NCBI GenBank assembly: GCA_002683195.1
Contig: NYSW01000099.1
Span: forward strand, 1-41,961
DNA from: Phycisphaerae bacterium
GTDB taxonomy: Bacteria > Planctomycetota > Phycisphaerae > Phycisphaerales > SM1A02
Reading direction: 5' to 3'
DNA length: 41,961 bases
The notes under the pieces were generated by a model. That model did no database searches and was not told where the DNA came from. It saw only the letters and a program-made list of their open reading frames with translations. The translations under genes and the position numbers were made by a program. Positions 35,344-41,961 of this stretch are shown one piece after another. How positions within the stretch are numbered: position 1 is the stretch's first letter; the number at the start of each line of letters is the position of its first letter.

Positions 35344-35919
35344 CTAGGAGGATCCCGAAAAAAACTCCGGGGCGACCGATTCAAGTTCTTTCATGAGGTC
35401 CTGCAAGCATCGCCGTCGAATCGGTCCGACCGAGTTGGGATTCAGACCCAACCTTGCCGCAACATCATCGTAGGAAGGCACTTGCAGATTCCCGAACAGG
35501 TCTTGGAGAAGCTCCTGGCACCGGTTCCCGATGCCAGACAACGCCGTTCGAACGGCCTGTCGCTTCGCAAAGGCATCGTCCTCATCCTCAGGTGGATGAA
35601 CCGATTCCGGGAGGTCCTCCGGCGCCGTGGCTCGTTCTCGCCGATTTTTCTCGGACAGCCTCCACGCCTCGCGCTTGGCGGTGGTGATCAACCAGCTCGC
35701 GAGTCGATCTCGTTGCTCGATCCGCCCCAGACTGCGAACCAGAGCACCGAAGACGACCTGTACCAGATCATCCGTATCGGCTGCGGAGAGGCCACAGGAC
35801 CGGCCGACGGACCAGACGAGCTGGCCATATTTCGCGATGAGGATCTCCCAAGCACGATCTTCACCTTGGAGGGCGTGATCGATCAGCGTCTCATCGTCGG
35901 TGGATACATCATGAGCCAT
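35344..35919 (-). CDS. ECF-type RNA polymerase sigma factor, CHAT unit
   Basis: A 191-residue ECF sigma factor. Region 2: DETLIDHALQGEDRAWEILI, AADTDDLVQVVFGALVRSLG, then RLASWLITTAKREAWRLSEK. An acidic linker (PEDLPESVHPPEDEDDAF) precedes region 4 (NRCQELLQDLFGNLQVPSYD, AARLGLNPNSVGPIRRRCLQ). ATG at 35919 or GTG at 35922 are both possible and neither has a well-spaced ribosome-binding site. A promoter-like pair of boxes lies so close that the message may be leaderless. It heads the unit of sigma, 192-residue protein, TPR-CHAT and subtilase, and differs in sequence from the sigma factor at 29502-30101. Confidence 0.92.
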   Translation of the reverse strand: MAHDVSTDDETLIDHALQGEDRAWEILIAKYGQLVWSVGRSCGLSAADTDDLVQVVFGALVRSLGRIEQRDRLASWLITTAKREAWRLSEKNRRERATAPEDLPESVHPPEDEDDAFAKRQAVRTALSGIGNRCQELLQDLFGNLQVPSYDDVAARLGLNPNSVGPIRRRCLQDLMKELESVAPEFFSGSS

Positions 35920-35924
35920 CACCT

Positions 35925-35951
35925 TCGGACGGTATCGGGCAGACCGATTCC
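35925..35951 (-). promoter_or_regulatory. Possible ECF-type promoter of the CHAT unit
   Basis: On the minus strand GGAATC (35951-35946) and GTCCGA (35930-35925) are separated by 15 bases, resembling ECF promoters (GGAA-type -35, GTC-type -10). The -10 box ends 5 bases before the ATG at 35919, so transcription would start at about the start codon. This would allow autoregulation by the sigma factor it serves. It is based on one example only. Confidence 0.3.
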
Positions 35952-35977
35952 TTGAAAACCTAATCTTCCTTCCGTGA

Positions 35978-37198
35978 TCATTTCACCCGATCACCAGCCT
36001 TCACCGTTCCAGGGTCGAATCGAAGAAATCGCATCGTGCGGTAACCATCGGCCTCGTAGAACAGACCGATTTCACCCCCGGGTTCGAGCACGACCATCTG
36101 GCTGTAAGCGAAACCACCCGGGACCAGCATGGTGGGGGGACCCCAGGTTCGTCCGCCGTCCCCGGACGTGACGAAGGCCCCTTCCGACCGTCCTTCTTCC
36201 CGCCACGGCCCGCAGTACAGAATCCTGGAGGCCTCGAAATCTCGATCGGTCGCCTGATGCATGACGATGGAACCCATGCAATGCGGGGAGATCAGACCGT
36301 CGTCGACCTCCAGCCGCTCGAAGGAGGCACCTCCATCGGTCGACCGACTCCGCAGGCGTCGCTTCGGCCCGCCGTTGTGGGCCCGACAATTCAGAAGGAT
36401 CGAGCCATCCTCGAGTTCCAACATCGATATCTCGTCCGCGGTGGCCGGACCGGGGGGGTTCGCCGCGGGCTCACCGCGGTGCCAGGTGTCGCCTCCGTCG
36501 TCGGAATAGACCGCGTAGGCCTTCATCGCATCGATCGGGCCCTGCCGCTGCGGAAACACCAGACGGCCTCGGTGCGGCCCGCGTTCGAGTTGAATCCCGA
36601 CTCCCGGACTTCCCGCGTAGTTGGTCGCCTCTTTTCGAAAGGTACGCGTCACTTCCATCGGTTTCGTCCAGGTGGCTCCTCGATCGTCGGACCAGACCAA
36701 CCAGTTTCGTGAACTGCGGTGGCCGTATCCCGCCTCGACGCAGTCGGTGTGACATCCCTCGGGAAACGACATGTACGTCATGTAGCCCCGGCCCGCGTGC
36801 GGGCCGAATCGGACTTCGACCGGAAGTGGGTCATTGAGGGAATCCCCACCCTGATCATCAATCAACTGAAGCGGAGCCCAGGTTCGACCTCGATCGAAGG
36901 AACGCTTCAGAACGATGTCGTTCCTGGCGTGGTCCCCGCCCTGCCTGGCTTCGGCGAACGCAAGAAGATCACCGTTCTCCAGCGCAAGGATCGAGGGGAT
37001 TCGGATGTGAGGGTAGCCATCGACTCCCGCTTCGAAAACCACCGTCGATGATCGATTCACGGCTTGCTGCTCCTGGATCGGAGATGAGATGGCGGAATTC
37101 GGCGGCGGAGCCTCTTCACAAGCCTTGATTCGACCGTCCGCTTCGACGGCGGCAACGAAAAAGAGAGCCATGGCCCAGCGGGAGATCTTCATGATCAT
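35978..37198 (-). CDS. Exported exo-sialidase-like protein (GH33 / BNR repeats)
   Basis: A six-bladed propeller enzyme of about 406 residues that should cleave terminal sialic acid or a related sugar. Features include YPHIRIPSILALENGDLLAF with the first active-site Arg (RIP motif), AEARQGGDHARNDIVLKRSF, and five Asp-box repeats (SFDRGRTW, SDDRGATW, SDDGGDTW, STDGGASF, SGDGGRTW). The N-terminus is hydrophobic (ISRWAMALFFVAAVEA), giving an export signal. ATGs at 37198 and 37192 are both possible, neither with a good ribosome-binding site. A longer frame to 37252 adds a non-signal-like stretch. It ends 58 bases before the CHAT-unit sigma gene on the same strand. Some family members act on non-sialyl glycans. 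Confidence 0.83.
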   Translation of the reverse strand: MIMKISRWAMALFFVAAVEADGRIKACEEAPPPNSAISSPIQEQQAVNRSSTVVFEAGVDGYPHIRIPSILALENGDLLAFAEARQGGDHARNDIVLKRSFDRGRTWAPLQLIDDQGGDSLNDPLPVEVRFGPHAGRGYMTYMSFPEGCHTDCVEAGYGHRSSRNWLVWSDDRGATWTKPMEVTRTFRKEATNYAGSPGVGIQLERGPHRGRLVFPQRQGPIDAMKAYAVYSDDGGDTWHRGEPAANPPGPATADEISMLELEDGSILLNCRAHNGGPKRRLRSRSTDGGASFERLEVDDGLISPHCMGSIVMHQATDRDFEASRILYCGPWREEGRSEGAFVTSGDGGRTWGPPTMLVPGGFAYSQMVVLEPGGEIGLFYEADGYRTMRFLRFDPGTVKAGDRVK

Positions 37199-37298
37199 GA
37201 CGGTAGTCGGAACCGGGCTCCGGCTCCGAACGAGATTCAAACCGGATCCCATCGGGCTTCCGATCAGGAACTCGGAGCTGAGGCGTTAGGATCGGGTC

Positions 37299-38762
37299 AT
37301 GAATGAACTGAGCTGGTTTTTCGCCGGGGCCTTCGCCGGGGCCGTCATCGCGGGCCTCGCGGTCGCCATGCTTCTCGGGCGTCGACGATCCGAGGTCGAG
37401 AACCGACTTTCGGCCGAAACGGCGACCGCCGAAGGACTTCGATCCGTCAATGAAGATCTCGACCGAAGGGTGGGAGAGATCCAGACCTCGCTCGAAACCG
37501 CCGCCCGCGATCATCAGCAAGCACGGGACGAAGCGGAAGCCGCACGGATCGGCACGGCGAAGGTCGAGGCCGAGCTCCGGGTCGCCCGCGAGAAGCATGA
37601 AGAGTTCGCCCGCGGCGCCGATGAAGCCCGAAAGCAGTTGGAGGAGATGTTCAAAGCGCTGGCCTCCGACGTGCTTCAAGCCAATCAGAAGCAGTTCCTC
37701 GAACATGCCACCGCCCACTTCGAGAAGGCGCAGAAGCAGATCGGCGGCCACCTCGGCGAACGGCACACCCAGTTCGAAGAGATGCTCAAGCCGTTCAAGG
37801 AGCAGATCACCGAGCAGCAGAAGACGCTGCAACAGCTCGAGGTGAAACGCGAGAAGGCCTACACCTCCATCGAGGAGCATGTGGAGCAGATCGCGAAGAG
37901 TCACCAGTCGCTTCAGAAGGAGACCGGCCGATTGGTCACCGCCCTCCGTCGCCCCGAGCAGCGCGGACGCTGGGGCGAGATGCAGCTCCGAAACATCGTC
38001 GAACTCGCAGGCATGACCGATCGGTGCGACTTCACCGAACAGGTCTCCGTGGACGCCGGAGACGACTCGAAACTCCGACCGGACATGGTGGTGAAGCTTC
38101 CGGGAGAGGGAATCATCGTCGTCGATTCAAAGGTCGCCCTCGATGCCTACCTGGACGCCATTGAAACCGAGGATGATGACCACCGCCGAGCACTCATGGC
38201 CCGGCATGCCACCGCGGTCGAGAATCACGTGAAGGGTCTTGCCGACAAGAACTACTGGAAGCAGTTCGAACGGACACCCAAGGTGGTCGTGATGTTCATG
38301 CCGATCGAAAGCGGATTCACCGCCGCCCTCGAACAGAAGCCCGACCTGCAGATGAAGGCGATGGAGAATCATGTCCTCATCGTCACCCCGACCCTCCTGG
38401 TCGGTCTGCTGCGATCGGTGGCCTACGGTTGGCAACAGGAAGACGTCGCCGCCAACGCGAGAGAGATCGCCAAGGCCGGCGCGAGCATCTACGATCGACT
38501 TGCCAAGTTCACTCAGTACTTCACCAAGGTCGGCGATCGACTTCGCCAGGGCAGCGAGTCGTACAACCGTGCGGTCGGATCGCTCGAGTCTTCGATCCTT
38601 CCCGCCGCTCGACGCATGAAGTCTCTCGGCACCACCAAGAACGATGCCATCTCCGACCCACCCATGATCGAAATCGAACCTCGATCGATCGTGAAGGATG
38701 AACTTCTTCTTCCTTCCGATCCCGACGACCTCGACTCCGAAGACGTACGTCGGATCGACTGA
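37299..38762 (+). CDS. rmuC: DNA recombination protein RmuC
   Basis: A 487-residue protein with the RmuC layout. It has an N-terminal membrane helix (residues 5-26), a long coiled coil (about 30-215, rich in Glu, Gln, Lys and Arg), then the nuclease-like core with RRPEQRGRWGEMQLRNIVEL, RPDMVVKLPGEGIIVVDSKV and MFMPIESGFTAALEQKPDLQ. The Asp in VVDSK fits the PD-(D/E)xK-type active site proposed for the family. RmuC limits inversions at short inverted repeats. AGGA lies eight bases before the ATG. It is divergent from the sialidase and appears to be a single-gene unit. Confidence 0.95.
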   Translation: MNELSWFFAGAFAGAVIAGLAVAMLLGRRRSEVENRLSAETATAEGLRSVNEDLDRRVGEIQTSLETAARDHQQARDEAEAARIGTAKVEAELRVAREKHEEFARGADEARKQLEEMFKALASDVLQANQKQFLEHATAHFEKAQKQIGGHLGERHTQFEEMLKPFKEQITEQQKTLQQLEVKREKAYTSIEEHVEQIAKSHQSLQKETGRLVTALRRPEQRGRWGEMQLRNIVELAGMTDRCDFTEQVSVDAGDDSKLRPDMVVKLPGEGIIVVDSKVALDAYLDAIETEDDDHRRALMARHATAVENHVKGLADKNYWKQFERTPKVVVMFMPIESGFTAALEQKPDLQMKAMENHVLIVTPTLLVGLLRSVAYGWQQEDVAANAREIAKAGASIYDRLAKFTQYFTKVGDRLRQGSESYNRAVGSLESSILPAARRMKSLGTTKNDAISDPPMIEIEPRSIVKDELLLPSDPDDLDSEDVRRID

Positions 38763-39240
38763 TCTCGTCCCGGTGCAATCACCGGACACTTGGAAAACAC
38801 CGGCTTCTCCGAAGGCTGAAGTGCCGAGGCTCCGAGCTCTGTTTTCAAACGGTCTGGAGGCCCGGCATCCGGTCGCTGGCGAGGCAGGCACCGTGGATGG
38901 GCATCCATTCATCACACCGTTCAATCGCGGTCATCTCACCCGGATGGGGAGGTGAGCGCACCACGATGGCCGGTCTTCACGTGGCCGTGATCCACCGCGT
39001 GCAGAGTGACTTCAAGGTGGTTCCGAAGCGACTCCGTGATTTGCAAATCCCAACCCCGGACGAAGAAAAGCGTCAAACCATCCGGCTGGGGATGAGACGT
39101 GGATGATCGGCGACTCGAAGCGATCTCAGGAATCCAGGTTTCCCCTGGTTCGTTTCGCACTCGTGATTATCGGGAATGTCTCGACGCCGATTTCCACCGG
39201 ACATGTGCACAGGCCGTAGATCGGCCTCAGCGGAACAGCC
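38763..39240. other. Gene-poor interval between rmuC and the HlyD-type gene
   Basis: Apart from a weak candidate small frame at 38966-39106, I see no convincing gene. A short hairpin CCGGTG-CAAT-CACCGG (38770-38785), without a T-run, follows the rmuC stop and might be a weak terminator. Another, AGGCCG-TAGAT-CGGCCT (39211-39227), lies just past the end of the HlyD-type gene. Confidence 0.4.
38966..39106 (+). CDS. Candidate small protein (46 residues)
   Basis: An ATG with GGGGAGGTG about ten bases upstream opens a frame with the local G/C-ending codon bias, encoding MAGLHVAVIHRVQSDFKVVP and a basic C-terminus. No family is recognised and there is no signal peptide. It may be chance, since the frame is short. 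Confidence 0.25.
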   Translation: MAGLHVAVIHRVQSDFKVVPKRLRDLQIPTPDEEKRQTIRLGMRRG

Positions 39241-40986
39241 TCAACCGGTGGCCTCGGGTGCCGACGAAACGGCTTCCTTCTTCGAAAGTTCCGCGGTGTT
39301 CTCGGACTTGGAATCGGCCTTCGCCGTTCCAGCCTCCGTCTTGGTGGTCTTGTTCTTCGTAGCCGAGTCTTTCGTGCCGCCTGGTCGGCCACTCGGACGA
39401 CCAGTCGGCCGACCGCTCGGAGGACCTCCTGGTCTCGATGACGCGGTCGCCATCTCGATTTCAGAGACGACCTCACCGGGACTCGGCCGTCGAAGCAGGA
39501 CTGATTCGCCTTCTTCCAGACCGTCACGGACCTCGACCAGCATTTCGCTGGAGAGCCCGATCTTCACCGCCTTCTGAGCAAAACCTCCCTCGTCGGGAAC
39601 GTAGACGAAAGCGACCGGCCCCTTGCGGAAGATGGCCTGGATCGGCACGTTCACCACATCGTCGACCCGACCGAGCACGATCTCTCCTCGACATCGCATC
39701 GAGGGCTTCAAGCCGAACTCGGGGTCGACATCCAGACCGACCCGGACCGTGTAGTCACGTCGGTTCGGATCACGCCAACCGCCACCTTCGGCAAGAACGC
39801 TCACCCCCAGAACGGTTCCGTTCACCGGATCGTTCGGTCGAGAATCGCTGAACACCACCACCGGCTGTCCAGGGCGAACCCTTCCACTGAGAGCCTCGCC
39901 GACCTTCAAGCTTGCGATCATCCGGCTGGTATCCGGCAGGACGATGACCAACTCGTTCTGACGAAGCTCCGTGCCGACCTGCGGCGGAGGTTCATCGCCA
40001 CGGCCGCGTCGTTCTCCGGAGAGGCTCGAGGCGTAGACGACCAGACCGTCCCCGGGTGCCAGGATGATGCAGGCATCCAATTGAGTGCGCAGGTCGGTCA
40101 GCCGTTCGTTCGCGGTTTCGAGCTTGAAACGAGCACTCTCGACGTCGGCCTCGATCTTCACGATCTCGGCCAGATGCCGTTGCTTGATACGGCCTTTTTC
40201 CGCGTTGGACTGCTCGACGGACGATTCCTTTTGCGCTCTTTCCTGCTTGATGGTGTACTGCTCGTACACCTTCTGGGCGAGCTCGACCTCCTTGACCTTG
40301 GCATCGGCCTCGATCATCTTGATTCGGTCCTGGTCGAATTCATCGTTCGAGATGTGACCATCCTCGACCAACGACTTCGCCTCGACGAACCTCTTCTGCA
40401 ACCGTTCACTGTTGATCTTCGCGGTCTGGATCGAGAGTTGCTGAGATTGCCTCTTGGACAGCAGTTCGCCTTCCTCCCAGGCCTTCATGCCGAGTTGCGC
40501 GATCTCGATCTCCAGATCCGCCTTCTCAAGATCACTGGCCATCGTCGATTGGCGGATGGCCAGCGTCTGTTCCGCGGAAATGACATTGCTCTCCGCCGTC
40601 TTCACCTTGTCCATCGAGTCCTTGATCTTGTCGAGGATCTCGTCATCAGCGAGTCGAAGCAGCGTGTCGCCCTTCCGGACGAAGGAACCTTCAGGAACGA
40701 TCTCGGTGATCAAGGCCCGGCCTTCGAGCAGGTTCCGGATTTCAAGCTGCCGTTCGGTCGCGAGTTCACCACTGGCCGGAACCATGATGTTGAAGCCACT
40801 GCGGGTCACCTCGTGGAGCTGTGTGGCATCCATGGTCGCCGAGGGATCCGCGGCGTCTGAATCATCGGCGAGGACGAACCAGGCCGACACGGCCACGATC
40901 GCCATGATGCCCACCACGACAGCCAACACCCCACCTCTGCGGTGACCGGACTCGGACGAGTAGAGAGACGTTCGTGAACTGTTCAT
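39241..40986 (-). CDS. HlyD-type periplasmic adaptor (membrane fusion protein)
   Basis: A 581-residue adaptor for a tripartite pump. An N-terminal membrane anchor (about 19-40) leads to the first half of a lipoyl-like domain (VPASGELATERQLEIRNLLE). A long coiled coil (about 115-305, for example KTAESNVISAEQTLAIRQST) follows, then the second half (TQLDACIILAPGDGLVVYAS) and the beta-barrel region (LKVGEALSGRVRPGQPVVVF, VNVPIQAIFRKGPVAFVYVP). The tail is unusual: repeats of GRP (GGPPSGRPTGRPSGRPGG), then a Lys/Ala/Thr/Glu-rich disordered end. The matching permease and ATPase or RND subunits are not in the window; genes downstream of it on the minus strand are unrelated. A Fur-like dyad lies 77 bases upstream. 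Confidence 0.87.
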   Translation of the reverse strand: MNSSRTSLYSSESGHRRGGVLAVVVGIMAIVAVSAWFVLADDSDAADPSATMDATQLHEVTRSGFNIMVPASGELATERQLEIRNLLEGRALITEIVPEGSFVRKGDTLLRLADDEILDKIKDSMDKVKTAESNVISAEQTLAIRQSTMASDLEKADLEIEIAQLGMKAWEEGELLSKRQSQQLSIQTAKINSERLQKRFVEAKSLVEDGHISNDEFDQDRIKMIEADAKVKEVELAQKVYEQYTIKQERAQKESSVEQSNAEKGRIKQRHLAEIVKIEADVESARFKLETANERLTDLRTQLDACIILAPGDGLVVYASSLSGERRGRGDEPPPQVGTELRQNELVIVLPDTSRMIASLKVGEALSGRVRPGQPVVVFSDSRPNDPVNGTVLGVSVLAEGGGWRDPNRRDYTVRVGLDVDPEFGLKPSMRCRGEIVLGRVDDVVNVPIQAIFRKGPVAFVYVPDEGGFAQKAVKIGLSSEMLVEVRDGLEEGESVLLRRPSPGEVVSEIEMATASSRPGGPPSGRPTGRPSGRPGGTKDSATKNKTTKTEAGTAKADSKSENTAELSKKEAVSSAPEATG

Positions 40987-41533
40987 GAGCGAAGCGGGTC
41001 CAGCGGGGTGAAAGAGGCAGAACTGTACCGCTCAGCGGGTGTGGAGATTCAGTGATCACTTATTGAGACTGAGTCGCAACGATGTCAATGAATGATTTCG
41101 GTGTAGATGAAACCTCGGATTCATGGGTGCTGTTTCCTAAGCGTCACTCTTAAAGCACTTTGGCCTTGAATTCGACGAGTCGGAACCTTTGGGGAATCGG
41201 GGTCTTTGCACGATTTCCAGCCGTCCGTCCAACCAGAATTGAAATCTGACCGCAGGGTGACACGTCCGACACTCGTACGATGGAATGGTGTCTTTCACCG
41301 AAACTCGAGTTCCCTGGTCCACGTCATCACCGACTGCCGTGAGTGATCAATCGACCAGTGTGATGGAACTCCAGTTTCAAGCATGCGTCCGTCAACATCA
41401 AGACGATGAGGATCCGATGCATCATGGTTGCGTATACCCCGGCAAGGATCCATCAGCGATCCGCGCTTCAACCTCTCATCGGATTCACTGCATGAGACAT
41501 CAAATTCACCTGTCGGAAAAATCCTTCTCCTCG
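40987..41533. other. Gene-free interval between divergent genes
   Basis: About 550 bases between the HlyD-type gene and the prepilin-like gene. Apart from the Fur-like dyad I see no gene with convincing codon bias, and no strong hairpin. A minus-strand frame at 41137-41322 with an ECRTCH motif is too weak to call. Confidence 0.5.
41063..41079. promoter_or_regulatory. Fur-like 17-bp dyad
   Basis: TTGAGACTGAGTCGCAA is an interrupted palindrome: TTG-x-GACT-x-AGTC-x-CAA, with all seven paired positions matching. Size and arms resemble ferric-uptake-regulator family sites (TTGAGAATGATTCTCAA type). It lies 77 bases upstream of the HlyD-type gene, where it could control an efflux system. The match is by eye only. 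Confidence 0.35.
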
Positions 41534-41961
41534 ATGACCAGGTCGATTCTCAAGCGACGCCGCCGAGGCCTCACGGTCTCCGAAACGGTCGTCGGCCTCG
41601 TATCACTGGCCACGGGCTTCTGTCTCCTCGTGACCACTCTTGGTGCCGGTGCCGCTGATCGAACCCAAACTCGTTCCGCCGCCAACCTGATCCTCCTCGG
41701 CGTGGCACACCACACGTATGCGATGGACTGGATGGGACGTCAATGGACATTGGTTCCGGACGAGTTCGACGAATACGACGGAAACGTGGTCGAGTACAAC
41801 AACGAGGTTCGTTGCCTCGACTCGATCCTGCTTGGCAATGATGCCGACGGTCAGCTCTGGGGCTGGTGGATCGGGGGAGGCACCTGCGAAGGCAACCTGC
41901 CAGGCGACTTTGGATATTGGAACGCGGTTGGTGACACCTTTCTCCCACCGTATCCCCTGAA
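41534..41961 (+). CDS. Prepilin-like (type II/IV pseudopilin, DUF1559-like) protein, 5' part
   Basis: The frame runs off the window end after 142 codons. It starts MTRSILKRRRRGLTVSETVV: a basic leader, a Gly before the cleavage point, a Glu at position +5, and then a hydrophobic helix (GLVSLATGFCLLVTTLGAG). These are the type IV prepilin features recognised by PilD-type peptidases. After the helix, RTQTRSAANLILLGVAHHTYAMDWMGRQWT matches the pattern of planctomycete pseudopilins of the DUF1559 kind (N-L-...-G-L-A-x-H-x-Y-x-x-D). The Phe usual at +1 is replaced by Leu. An in-frame ATG at 41492 would give a longer leader; neither start has a clear ribosome-binding site. Confidence 0.7.
   Translation, partial: MTRSILKRRRRGLTVSETVVGLVSLATGFCLLVTTLGAGAADRTQTRSAANLILLGVAHHTYAMDWMGRQWTLVPDEFDEYDGNVVEYNNEVRCLDSILLGNDADGQLWGWWIGGGTCEGNLPGDFGYWNAVGDTFLPPYPL

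Noticed and set aside
30362..35922. A CRISPR array or Cas gene beside the TPR-CHAT gene, as in type III-E systems
   Set aside because: No regularly spaced direct repeats and no Cas7-11-like gene occur in the window.
34123..35955. A 610-codon plus-strand open frame opposite the CHAT and sigma genes
   Set aside because: It is rich in Arg, Ser and Pro with no domain, and mirrors well-supported genes with clear motifs. Long antisense frames are expected in GC-rich DNA.
41137..41322. Minus-strand 61-residue frame with an ECRTCH motif
   Set aside because: No signal peptide, ribosome-binding site or codon bias; a CxxCH in a short frame can arise by chance.
1..41961. tRNA, rRNA, insertion sequences or prophage genes
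   Set aside because: I saw no cloverleaf with matching arms, no rRNA core sequence, no transposase or integrase, and no terminal inverted repeats with target duplications.

Overview
The window is a stretch of GC-rich bacterial chromosome with dense, third-position-GC-biased genes on both strands. It most likely comes from a planctomycete of the Phycisphaerae type (inference). The clues are family-level: a C-terminal PAP...GRRRR sorting tail of the PEP-CTERM kind, a dockerin on a secreted subtilase outside any cellulosome, a very large propeller-HEAT-cytochrome c protein of the Planctomycetes/Verrucomicrobia type, a planctomycete-style prepilin, and ECF sigma factors sitting beside large multidomain proteins. 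I saw no rRNA, tRNA, insertion sequence, prophage or CRISPR array.

Layout. Positions 1-5500 hold a surface-polysaccharide block: a Wzy-like polymerase, a Wzx-type flippase and a GT4 glycosyltransferase, with a secreted protein of unknown function between the first two. Positions 5567-9670 carry flagellar genes: fliS, an unusually long fliD, and a 65-residue protein before it. parB follows without an adjacent parA, with two near-identical parS-like 16-mers upstream. The gene-free stretch 10870-11637 holds the parS sites, a strong hairpin, a perfect 9-bp dyad and a folded leader resembling a cobalamin riboswitch, which precedes a PEP-CTERM-type protein. Positions 12284-20301 encode a PDZ-S41 lipoprotein protease, the 1221-residue propeller/HEAT/cytochrome c protein, a zinc-ribbon membrane protein and a YceI-family protein.

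Positions 20399-25623 are a plus-strand run: a GH29 alpha-L-fucosidase, an RNase-H/RuvC-fold protein, xylose isomerase, and two small envelope proteins. With the sialidase at 35978-37198 this suggests use of complex glycans. Positions 25717-35919 are the most distinctive part: two tandem minus-strand units, each headed by an ECF sigma factor. One is sigma plus a membrane VIT-VWA protein. The other is sigma, a 192-residue protein, a TPR-CHAT caspase-like protease and a secreted subtilase with a dockerin, joined by ATGA overlaps. The window ends with rmuC, an HlyD-type efflux adaptor with a Fur-like dyad upstream, and the 5' part of a prepilin-like gene.

How it fits together. The TPR-CHAT/sigma/subtilase unit is the best candidate for a little-described system. 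Its parts (caspase-like protease, ECF sigma factor, possible substrate or sigma partner) recall the TPR-CHAT/Csx30/sigma module attached to type III-E CRISPR, but here there is no CRISPR and a secreted protease is added. All functional links are inferences from domain content and gene order; no database search was possible.
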